The translations under genes were made by a program, and so were the position numbers. Positions 1-5,148 of a stretch of 19,520 nt of DNA are shown here, in pieces. The first letter of the stretch is position 1. Every line of letters begins with the position of its first letter. Origin of the DNA: Clostridia bacterium (GTDB lineage: Bacteria > Bacillota_A > Clostridia > Oscillospirales > CAG-272); assembly GCA_017468115.1 (NCBI GenBank), contig JAFUJS010000038.1, forward strand, positions 1 to 19,520, given 5' to 3'. A model generated the notes under the pieces. The model was not told where the DNA came from and did not search any database. It saw nothing but the letters and a program-made list of their open reading frames with translations.

Positions 1-1
1 A

Positions 2-322
2 GCAGGCGAGAGCGAAAAGCTTGTACTTAAATATAGTCCTAATTGGAGCGGTGCCGGTGAAACGAAGCACCCAATACATATCCCCGATTGTTATAGAGAA
101 AAATTTGACTTGGTATATCACGAAGAATACGAATTAACAGTGCCTTTTACGCGTGAAAGCTGGCACGGAAGAATGAAGGCCTGTCGTGGAGTTGGTGCAT
201 CTCTTACACAAGAAGAAATCAAAAGGTGGGAGAAAGAACATCTGACCTTGTTAGAAAAAATCGCGCCGAATGAATTTGATGTTTTACACTATGCAGTGAT
301 TGCAGAATTGAAAAAGAAATAA
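2..322 (+). CDS. Class I SAM-dependent methyltransferase, 3' end only
   Basis: The frame is open from the left edge to the TAA at 320-322 and gives about 106 residues, so the true start lies outside the window. The stretch FTRESWHGRMKACRGVGASL, followed by a conserved glutamate/histidine segment and a closing LHYAVIAELKKK, matches from memory the C-terminal region of SAM-dependent methyltransferases common in Firmicutes. The SAM-binding N-terminal half is not visible, so the substrate cannot be guessed. A TTG at 110 is in frame but is internal, since coding continues upstream of it. The gene is followed by a pseudogene and an RNA-cassette array, and nothing links it functionally to the BMC operon. 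Confidence 0.7.
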   Translation, partial: AGESEKLVLKYSPNWSGAGETKHPIHIPDCYREKFDLVYHEEYELTVPFTRESWHGRMKACRGVGASLTQEEIKRWEKEHLTLLEKIAPNEFDVLHYAVIAELKKK

Positions 323-344
323 TCAAATTCCAATTTGTAGGGTT

Positions 345-382
345 AAATTCCATACAAAAACATGGAAAAATTAATGGAATTT
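345..382. repeat. 9-bp inverted repeat after the methyltransferase
   Basis: AAATTCCAT (345-353) is repeated inverted as ATGGAATTT (374-382) with a 20-nt loop. It lies 22 nt after the methyltransferase stop. It has no clean U-tract, so it may be only a weak terminator or an mRNA-end hairpin. Confidence 0.35.
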
Positions 383-402
383 CTTGATTCCCACAACCAT
401 AG

Positions 403-560
403 AGCTATTACAAAATCACAGGGAAAATGCTCAAAAAAGCTAAGTAATACAAGACTTAGGGCTACCTCGAAGCTTTCCACGACAGGCGAAGATTGTACGC
501 GACGAGGCAAGACACGGCAAGGCATTTGAGGGCTTATTAAATCGTTATTTCAAAAAGTGA
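403..560 (+). pseudogene. Rubrerythrin (NADH-peroxidase type) C-terminal remnant
   Basis: One frame (495-560) reads VRDEARHGKAFEGLLNRYFKK then TGA. This closely matches the C-terminal diiron helix of Clostridial rubrerythrins that carry the DEARHGxAFxGLL signature. The preceding segment continues the family in another frame: GKMLKKAK (421-444), then GYLEAFHD (460-483), interrupted by in-frame stops at 445-447 and 457-459. The shift between the two parts is consistent with loss of a few bases near 484-494. Rubrerythrins detoxify peroxide in anaerobes and are normally about 180 residues or more, so this is a decayed 3' fragment. The assignment rests on motif memory rather than an alignment. Confidence 0.6.
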
Positions 561-573
561 TTAAAATACATAA

Positions 574-600
574 GGGCAGAGAAATCTGCCCTTTTATTTT
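574..600 (+). terminator. Intrinsic terminator, GGGCAGA/TCTGCCC stem
   Basis: A perfect 7-bp stem (574-580 with 585-591), a GAAA tetraloop and a T-rich tail. It ends 5 bp before the -35 box of the first orphan promoter. An almost identical terminator follows the MFS gene at 2499-2520. Confidence 0.85.
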
Positions 601-604
601 GGGA

Positions 605-633
605 TTGACAAACCGGTGCATATGTGATATACT
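605..633 (+). promoter_or_regulatory. Orphan promoter 1
   Basis: TTGACA (605-610), a 17-bp spacer and TATACT (628-633) form a near-consensus housekeeping promoter. No credible ORF follows; the transcript would run into the structured segment at 640-790. Confidence 0.8.
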
Positions 634-639
634 ATGCGG

Positions 640-707
640 TGCAGTGGCGATTTTTTATAAAATCCATCGCTGATGCGTCCTACGTGTTTGGCAAGCCGCT
701 GTTTTTT
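640..707 (+). ncRNA. Candidate small RNA 1a
   Basis: The predicted transcript starts near 640. CAGTGGC (642-648) pairs with GCCGCTG (695-701), closing a multibranch fold that is followed at once by six T residues (702-707). Inside are GATTTT/AAAATC (649-654 with 659-664) and GCGT/ACGT (675-678 with 682-685). This gives a three-way-junction-like RNA of about 65 nt that could terminate on its own closing stem. No RNA family is recognised. Confidence 0.5.
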
Positions 708-789
708 AAGAAGATGTTTGAACTCGTTGAGAAATCAAGTGCAGTTCCCCGAGCGAATGAGCTTTAATGCTCTCGGCATCTTCTTTTTT
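708..789 (+). ncRNA. Candidate small RNA 1b or read-through terminator domain
   Basis: AAGAAGATG (708-716) pairs over 9 bp with CATCTTCTT (777-785), followed by a T-tract. Enclosed are CTC-GTT-GAG (723-731) and a longer helix built on CCGAG/CTCGG (about 749-776). It has the same architecture as 640-707: a closing stem ending in U residues with two inner hairpins. It has no promoter of its own and would be reached by read-through from orphan promoter 1, giving an RNA of about 150 nt. Confidence 0.5.
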
Positions 790-798
790 ATTTTGGAG

Positions 799-827
799 TT
801 GACTTATACAGAAAAATAGTGTATACT
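799..827 (+). promoter_or_regulatory. Orphan promoter 2
   Basis: TTGACT (799-804), a 17-bp spacer and TATACT (822-827). It starts 9-10 bp after the T-tract of the previous unit, behind the recurring TTTTGG sequence. No ORF follows. Confidence 0.75.
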
Positions 828-833
828 AATAGC

Positions 834-916
834 ATCAAGGCATTGTAAAAATGCCATCGACACCTACACTTAGTTGCTGTAGCCAAGCCTCAATTGTTTC
901 CAATTGAGGCTTTTAT
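834..916 (+). ncRNA. Candidate small RNA 2 with intrinsic terminator
   Basis: A roughly 80-nt predicted transcript with three hairpins in series: GGCATT/AATGCC (839-844 with 850-855), CTACA/TGTAG (864-868 with 878-882), and a perfect 10-bp terminator stem GCCTCAATTG/CAATTGAGGC (887-896 with 901-910) followed by TTTT. No start codon with a ribosome binding site is seen. Confidence 0.55.
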
Positions 917-920
917 CATC

Positions 921-949
921 TTGACAAAATGCACTTTTTGACATATAAT
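921..949 (+). promoter_or_regulatory. Orphan promoter 3
   Basis: TTGACA (921-926), a 17-bp spacer and TATAAT (944-949): both hexamers are consensus. It starts 10 bp after the terminator stem of unit 2. Confidence 0.8.
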
Positions 950-955
950 AAAGGT

Positions 956-1007
956 AGCAGTTGCCCTCAGGCAACACCACTCACTCGAAAGAGTGAGTTA
1001 TTTTTTT
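956..1007 (+). ncRNA. Candidate small RNA 3 with intrinsic terminator
   Basis: A predicted transcript of about 50 nt consisting almost only of two hairpins: GTTGCC-CTCA-GGCAAC (960-975) and the terminator ACTCACTC-GAAA-GAGTGAGT (979-998), followed by seven T residues (1001-1007). It is too short to encode a protein. Confidence 0.55.
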
Positions 1008-1009
1008 AT

Positions 1010-1067
1010 AAGCCCCTAGCCGAGCAAGCGTGCCGCCTCAAAAAAGTGGCACCTTTAACAGGGGCTT
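1010..1067. repeat. 8-bp inverted repeat touching orphan promoter 4
   Basis: AAGCCCCT (1010-1017) is repeated inverted as AGGGGCTT (1060-1067). It encloses a second inverted pair, GTGCC (1030-1034) and GGCAC (1048-1052). The right arm includes the first two bases of the -35 box at 1066-1071. It could be a hairpin in a read-through RNA or a protein-binding palindrome. Confidence 0.5.
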
Positions 1068-1094
1068 GACAAATGAGCCTTTACAGTATATAAT
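1066..1094 (+). promoter_or_regulatory. Orphan promoter 4
   Basis: TTGACA (1066-1071), a 17-bp spacer and TATAAT (1089-1094), both consensus. It is the fourth orphan promoter in 490 bp and is followed by another short structured segment. Confidence 0.8.
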
Positions 1095-1100
1095 GATTGC

Positions 1101-1169
1101 AAGGTAGCACGGCACATTGTGTCATTGAATGGGCGGCGAAAGCTTAGCCCGTGGGGTGCTACTTTTTTT
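1101..1169 (+). ncRNA. Candidate small RNA 4, three-way-junction fold
   Basis: GTAGCAC (1104-1110) pairs with GTGCTAC (1156-1162), followed by seven T residues, so the closing stem doubles as a terminator. Inside are GGCAC/GTGTC (1111-1115 with 1119-1123) and GGGC/GCCC (1131-1134 with 1147-1150), the latter capped by a GGC-GAAA-GCT element. The plan resembles 640-707 and 708-789, although the primary sequence differs. Confidence 0.55.
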
Positions 1170-1175
1170 ATACGT

Positions 1176-1208
1176 AAAAGGGAACGAGTATATCTCGTTC
1201 CCTTTTTT
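1176..1208. terminator. Strong bidirectional terminator
   Basis: GGGAACGAG (1180-1188) pairs perfectly with CTCGTTCCC (1194-1202). It is flanked by AAAA on the left and TTTTTT on the right, so it can act in both directions. It closes the RNA-cassette array before the MFS promoter. Confidence 0.85.
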
Positions 1209-1259
1209 GGCGCAGCTTTCATCAAGGCGTGGAAAATTTTATGAAAAATATTTTAATTG

Positions 1260-1288
1260 TTGAAAAGCTTAATTTTATGTGATAAAAT
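1260..1288 (+). promoter_or_regulatory. Promoter of the MFS transporter gene
   Basis: TTGAAA (1260-1265), a 17-bp spacer and TAAAAT (1283-1288), placed 35 bp before the MFS start codon. The ribosome binding site is GAGG (1312-1315). No obvious copy of the operators found at 3996-4260 is present here. Confidence 0.6.
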
Positions 1289-1323
1289 TAGCTAGTAAAT
1301 AACAATTCGGCGAGGTAAATACA

Positions 1324-2496
1324 ATGGGAAGCTTGCTTTTGGTCCTTATATATATTTGCTTTATCAGTCTTGGTCTGCCGGACTCCCTTTTGGGCTCGGC
1401 TTGGCCCGTGCTGCACACTGAAATTTGCGTGCCTGTTTCATACGCAGGTATTATATCGGCAACCATCACGGTGGGCACTATTCTGTCCAGCTTGTTTAGC
1501 GATAAGCTCCTTCGCAAATTCGGCGCAGGCTTGGTTACTGCCGTAAGCATTACTGTAACCGCAATCTGCTTGTTCGGCTTTTCTATCAGCACCCAATTTT
1601 GGATGCTGATTCTGTGGGCAATTCCTTTTGGTCTTGGCGCAGGCGGTGTGGATGCTATTCTGAATAACTACGTTGCTCTCCATTACAAGGCGCAGCATAT
1701 GAGCTGGCTCCACTGTATGTGGGGCGTTGGCGCAGCTGTCAGCCCGTATATAATGAGCTTTTCACTGGTTAAGCTAGAGAGCTGGAGCGGCGGTTATCTT
1801 ATCGTTTCTATTATTCAAGCGGTGCTTTGCGTAATCATATTTATCAGCATTCCTCTTTGGAAAAAGGGAAGCGCAGAAAACAATGTTACAGAAACGCAAG
1901 CGGAATCAAAATCTCTTTCCTTCAAGGAGATATTCTCCATCAAGGGTGCAGTTCCGTGCTTCTTGACGTTCTTCTGTTATTGCGCTATGGAGGTTACCAC
2001 ATCTCTTTGGGCAAGCACCTATCTTGTAGAGGGGTGGGGCTTTTCGCCCGAAACGGCGGCAGGCTATGCAAGCATGTTCTATATTGGCATAACCCTTGGA
2101 AGACTTGTTAACGGCTTCCTTGCTATGAAGCTTAGCGACAAGTTCCTCATCCGTATGGGGTCGGCTATTATTGCCGTGGGTATTGCCTTGATGCTGGTGC
2201 CGTTCCATTTCGCATTTGCTCTGACCGGCTTTGTCGTTATTGGACTTGGCTGCGCTCCTGTATACCCCTGCATTATTCATATGACACCCAGCGTTTTTGG
2301 AAGAGATAAATCCCAAGCGATGATAGGCGTACAAATGGCATTTGCATACACAGGATTTTTGATTGTGCCACCCTTGTTTGGCATTATAGCGGAAAATATC
2401 TCTATTTCACTTTTGCCGCCTTTCCTTGCAATACTTCTGGTGCTTATGCTCGTTATGCACGAGCTGGTGCTGAAAAAAGCAAAAAACAACACATAA
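1324..2496 (+). CDS. MFS sugar permease, FucP-like (FHS) family
   Basis: A 390-residue integral membrane protein with about 12 hydrophobic segments. The N-terminal GLPDSLLGSAWP (17-28), a loop 2-3 motif around SDKLLRKFG (59-67), GLGAGGVDAILNNY (103-116) and SWLHCMWGVGA (127-137) are typical of fucose/glucose/galactose-permease-type MFS proteins. FucP imports L-fucose by proton symport. A fucose or rhamnose uptake role fits the neighbouring aldolase and propanediol BMC operon, but the substrate is inferred from context only. ATG at 1324 is preceded by GAGG at 8-nt spacing. The gene is a single unit with its own promoter and terminator, flanked on both sides by orphan RNA cassettes. It could instead carry another sugar or a related solute. 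Confidence 0.8.
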   Translation: MGSLLLVLIYICFISLGLPDSLLGSAWPVLHTEICVPVSYAGIISATITVGTILSSLFSDKLLRKFGAGLVTAVSITVTAICLFGFSISTQFWMLILWAIPFGLGAGGVDAILNNYVALHYKAQHMSWLHCMWGVGAAVSPYIMSFSLVKLESWSGGYLIVSIIQAVLCVIIFISIPLWKKGSAENNVTETQAESKSLSFKEIFSIKGAVPCFLTFFCYCAMEVTTSLWASTYLVEGWGFSPETAAGYASMFYIGITLGRLVNGFLAMKLSDKFLIRMGSAIIAVGIALMLVPFHFAFALTGFVVIGLGCAPVYPCIIHMTPSVFGRDKSQAMIGVQMAFAYTGFLIVPPLFGIIAENISISLLPPFLAILLVLMLVMHELVLKKAKNNT

Positions 2497-2498
2497 AA

Positions 2499-2520
2499 GG
2501 GCAGAGGAATCTGCCTTTTT
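2499..2520 (+). terminator. Terminator of the MFS gene
   Basis: GGCAGA-GGAA-TCTGCC with a run of five T residues, starting 2 nt after the stop codon. It is nearly the same sequence as the terminator at 574-600, and both are directly followed by TTTTGGG and an orphan promoter. Confidence 0.85.
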
Positions 2521-2529
2521 GTTTTGGGG

Positions 2530-2558
2530 TGGACAAGCGGGGCAAAAAGCCGTATAAT
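2530..2558 (+). promoter_or_regulatory. Orphan promoter 5
   Basis: TGGACA (2530-2535), a 17-bp spacer and TATAAT (2553-2558). It is placed after a terminator exactly as at 605-633, and no ORF follows on the plus strand. Confidence 0.7.
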
Positions 2559-2564
2559 AGCATT

Positions 2565-2625
2565 GAATTAAGGGATGCCTAGCAGGCTTACCTTTCCTCT
2601 TGGCTCAGTCCAAGAGGCTTTTTTT
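2565..2625 (+). ncRNA. Candidate small RNA 5 with intrinsic terminator
   Basis: A predicted transcript of about 60 nt with a small GCCT-AGC-AGGC hairpin (2577-2587) and a terminator stem CCTCTTGG/CCAAGAGG (2596-2603 with 2610-2617) followed by seven T residues. It has the same promoter-hairpin-terminator plan as the units at 600-1170 but sits on the other side of the MFS gene. Confidence 0.5.
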
Positions 2626-2651
2626 ATTGAATTACTGTGATATCGTATAAG

Positions 2652-2698
2652 AAAAAAGCAACCTGTGTGTGCCCTGTGGCGCACGTGGGTTGCTTTTT
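2652..2698 (-). terminator. Terminator of the iron alcohol dehydrogenase gene
   Basis: GCAACC (2658-2663) pairs with GGTTGC (2688-2693) and an inner GTGTGC pairs with GCGCAC. It is flanked by A6 on the left and T5 on the right. On the minus strand it overlaps the TAA stop of the dehydrogenase; on the plus strand it can also stop transcription arriving from the RNA 5 unit. Confidence 0.8.
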
Positions 2699-3854
2699 AT
2701 TTCCAAACCTTTTTGAGGATTTGTATAATATCTTCCTTGGTCGGCTTGCGTGGGTTGGTGCCTGTGCATCTGTCAAGCAGGGCAGCCGCTGCCATGGCGT
2801 CCAGCTTAGACTCGTACTCTTCATAGGTCAAATTAGGAACCGCGTCCTGAACGCACACGGGCATTCCCATTTCGATTTGCATTGAGCGAATGTAGAAGGC
2901 AAGCGCCTTTACGCAGGCAATATCGTCATAGCCGGCAAGTCCGATACGGCGGGACATATTTGCGTATTTTGATACGCAGGGGCCGGGGTTATCAAGCTTA
3001 AAGGTGTTTTCCGCAATTCCCGAGTTAAAGCCGATTACGTCGGGAAGAACAATGGCGTTTGCACGTCCGTGAGGAATGTGGAACTGGGCGCCCAGCTGAT
3101 GGGCTATACTGTGGCAAATGCCAAGGGATGCAGCGTTGAATGCGATGCCTGCCAGACAAGACGCAACGTGCATTTTATCTCTTGCCTTGTTTTCGTGAGT
3201 TTTGGGGTAATTATATGAGCGCACAAGATAGTGCTTGCAAAGGGATGTAGCCTTTTCAGCATACATATCGGTGAAGTAGTCCGCCTCAGTGCTGACATAT
3301 GCCTCAAGGGCATGCGCCAAAACGTCAAGTCCTGTATCTGCGGTAACAGAGGCAGGAACGCTCTTTACCATTTCAACATCAAGTATGGCTTCGTTTGGAA
3401 GAAGAAAGTCGTCAATAATTGCGTGCTTTACGTTTTTCGAGGTGTCTGTTATAACCGCAAATGAGGTAACCTCACTTCCTGTGCCGCTTGTTGTGGGAAT
3501 TGCGATAAAGCGGGGGGAATAATCGGGGTGAATATTGTGGGTAAACAGGCGCACGCATTTTGCAAGGTCAATAGCGGAGCCGCCGCCCACAGCAATTAAG
3601 CAGGGCGCCATTTCCTTAGAAAGAGCAGCAACGCCTGAAACAACCTTTTCAACAGTCGGGTCGGGAACAACGTCAGAGTAAACCTTATATTCAATTCCCG
3701 CTGAGTCAAGGTGCTTAGTAACCGCCTTGATAAGACCGCTTGAAACAATAAACGGGTCGGCAATTATAAATACCTTTTTATATTCCAGCTTGGCAAGGCG
3801 AGAGAGCGCATTGCCTTCAAAATGTATTGTAGTTTTAAGTGTAGAGCTACGCAT
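2697..3854 (-). CDS. pduQ: Iron-containing alcohol dehydrogenase, PduQ-like
   Basis: A 385-residue group III Fe-dependent alcohol dehydrogenase. GGGSAIDLAK (90-99) is the NAD-binding glycine motif, TTSGTGSEVT (121-130) is a family signature, and the iron ligands expected by comparison with FucO are Asp177, His181, His248 and His262, all present. From memory the whole chain resembles PduQ, which reduces propionaldehyde to 1-propanol and regenerates NAD+. FucO (lactaldehyde reductase) belongs to the same family, so it may reduce lactaldehyde instead or as well. The gene is divergent from the BMC operon and shares its control region, suggesting co-regulation. The start ATG is preceded on its strand by AGGAGG at 8-nt spacing. 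No encapsulation peptide is seen. Confidence 0.85.
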   Translation of the reverse strand: MRSSTLKTTIHFEGNALSRLAKLEYKKVFIIADPFIVSSGLIKAVTKHLDSAGIEYKVYSDVVPDPTVEKVVSGVAALSKEMAPCLIAVGGGSAIDLAKCVRLFTHNIHPDYSPRFIAIPTTSGTGSEVTSFAVITDTSKNVKHAIIDDFLLPNEAILDVEMVKSVPASVTADTGLDVLAHALEAYVSTEADYFTDMYAEKATSLCKHYLVRSYNYPKTHENKARDKMHVASCLAGIAFNAASLGICHSIAHQLGAQFHIPHGRANAIVLPDVIGFNSGIAENTFKLDNPGPCVSKYANMSRRIGLAGYDDIACVKALAFYIRSMQIEMGMPVCVQDAVPNLTYEEYESKLDAMAAAALLDRCTGTNPRKPTKEDIIQILKKVWK

Positions 3855-3888
3855 CCTTTCGCCCTCCTTTGAAAATATATGTACAGTA

Positions 3889-3917
3889 AGTATACCACAC
3901 TTTTGTCAAAGAGTAAA
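3889..3917 (-). promoter_or_regulatory. Candidate promoter of the iron alcohol dehydrogenase gene
   Basis: On the minus strand an extended -10, TGG-TATACT (3897-3889), sits 17 bp after a weak TTTACT (3917-3912). A TTGACA (3909-3904) lies nearby but is only 9 bp from the -10, too close to act as its -35. Confidence 0.45.
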
Positions 3918-3995
3918 TACATTTTTTGAAAAAATATGAAAATTTCGGCATTTTTTGTCAAAAAAATTTTTTCAAAAAGTGCAAAAAAGAAAAAA

Positions 3996-4260
3996 TGAAA
4001 AAAATTTTCAAAACTAGCCCAAAAAGTGAAAAAAATTTTCAAAAACGAAAAACAGGTTGAAAAGGCAAAAAGCCGAAAAATCAGCCAAATTCAAGCGGTT
4101 ATCAAAATATTTTTTCATTTTTCCACTAAAAAAGTTGACAAATATGTAATTTTATGCTAAAATCAGAATTGTGAAAGTATTTTTCATTATTTGCGAAAAT
4201 TGTTTTCATTAATTGCAAAAAACGGAATGAAAGCAACTCAAAAAGTGAAAATTATTTTCA
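3996..4260. promoter_or_regulatory. Array of TGAAA-N5-TTTCA operators, probably for the RpiR regulator
   Basis: The 443-bp divergent gap (3855-4297) is very AT-rich and has no gene. It carries five 15-bp near-palindromes: TGAAAAAAATTTTCA at 3996-4010 and again at 4027-4041; TGAAAGTATTTTTCA at 4172-4186; CGAAAATTGTTTTCA at 4194-4208; and the perfect palindrome TGAAAATTATTTTCA at 4246-4260. Weaker half-matches end at 3974 and 4117. Three sites lie downstream of the rpiR promoter and would block transcription if bound. RpiR proteins bind as dimers to inverted repeats, so the adjacent regulator is the natural candidate. Sequence composition alone could create some A/T-rich matches, but the repeated TGAAA and TTTTCA ends argue against chance. 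Confidence 0.65.
4135..4163 (+). promoter_or_regulatory. Main promoter of the BMC operon
   Basis: TTGACA (4135-4140), a 17-bp spacer and TAAAAT (4158-4163), with TG one base upstream of the -10 (extended -10). It leaves a leader of about 130 nt before the rpiR start, which contains three of the operator-like palindromes. Confidence 0.75.
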
Positions 4261-4297
4261 AAATCCCAAATCAACGCTTCAGAAAGGAGGCAAATTT

Positions 4298-5137
4298 TTG
4301 AACAGGACTTTACTGCAGGCACAGCTTATGTATGACGACATGGGCAGATCTGAGAAGAAAGTCGCTGATTGGCTGTTTTCTCACTCCGGTGAGATGCTCC
4401 CGTATTCCATAACAGATCTTGCCTCCAAGTGTGATAGCAGTGAGGCAACCATAGTCCGTTTCTCAAAAAGGCTTGGCTGTCGTGGATATCAGGATTTAAA
4501 ATTAACCCTTGCAAAGGAGCACGAAAAGAAGGTTATCGCACCTATGATAACCAGCGAGGACGATTGCTTTTCTATCTTTGAAAAGGTGTGCAACGATGCG
4601 TATATGTCCCTTGAGCGCACAAAGAAAACCCTCTCCGCCCAGAGCATGACTATGGCGGCTAAGGCAATTTCAAGCGCAAGGCGTGTTGTGCTCATAGGAC
4701 TTGGTGCATCGGCTCAGGTTGCGGAGGATGCAAGCAACAAGCTGCTTCGTGCGGGCTGCAACTCAAATGCCTATGCCGACACACATATGCAGGCAATTGC
4801 CGTTTCTCAGCTGGGGCAGGGCGACGTTGTTATCGGAATATCTCAGTCCGGCTCGTCCAAGGACATTGTGGAATCAATGAAGATGGCAAGAGCAAGAGGG
4901 GCTACGACCATTTCCATAACCTCAAAGGAGCGCTCTCCCATTGCAAGGCAAAGCGATGTTTTGCTTCTTACCGACACAGAGGAAACATTGCACAGCTCTT
5001 TAGGGCTTAATTCTCACATCTCAAGGCTTATAGTAATAGACGCCTTGTGCTACAAAATCGTTTACCAAAACGCAGCTCTTGCCCACAGCGTTGGCGAGAG
5101 TGAGGCGGAGCTTCAATCGAAGCGAATAATTGAATAA
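4298..5137 (+). CDS. RpiR/MurR-family transcriptional regulator
   Basis: 279 residues. An N-terminal HTH_6-type domain (about 1-77) has its helix-turn-helix around SITDLASKCDSSEATIVRF (37-55). A C-terminal SIS sugar-phosphate-binding domain (about 128-255) contains VLIGLGASA (131-139) and the phosphate-binding SQSGSSKD (182-189). The family senses phosphosugars; fuculose- or rhamnulose-phosphate, or another intermediate of this pathway, is a likely but unproven ligand. The start is TTG at 4298, supported by AAGGAGG (4284-4290) at 7-nt spacing. It is the first gene of the operon, 11 nt before ackA, and probably regulates itself and the divergent dehydrogenase through the palindromes upstream. 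Whether it represses or activates cannot be told. Confidence 0.88.
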   Translation: MNRTLLQAQLMYDDMGRSEKKVADWLFSHSGEMLPYSITDLASKCDSSEATIVRFSKRLGCRGYQDLKLTLAKEHEKKVIAPMITSEDDCFSIFEKVCNDAYMSLERTKKTLSAQSMTMAAKAISSARRVVLIGLGASAQVAEDASNKLLRAGCNSNAYADTHMQAIAVSQLGQGDVVIGISQSGSSKDIVESMKMARARGATTISITSKERSPIARQSDVLLLTDTEETLHSSLGLNSHISRLIVIDALCYKIVYQNAALAHSVGESEAELQSKRIIE

Positions 5138-5148
5138 AGGAGAGGAAA

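Noticed and set aside
362..529. A 55-codon plus-strand ORF starting ATGGAAAAATTAATG
   Set aside because: Its second half is an out-of-frame reading of the rubrerythrin remnant, there is no good ribosome site, and the product resembles nothing I know.
600..1208. CRISPR array, riboswitch or tRNA cluster
   Set aside because: There are no regularly spaced identical repeats, no tRNA cloverleaf, and the structures are followed by terminators and new promoters rather than by a gene each. Only the last unit precedes a gene, and that gene has its own promoter after a strong terminator.
3764..4042. Minus-strand ORF of 92 codons over the divergent gap
   Set aside because: It is Phe/Lys-rich translation of A/T tracts, overlaps the start of the iron dehydrogenase in another frame, and has no ribosome site.
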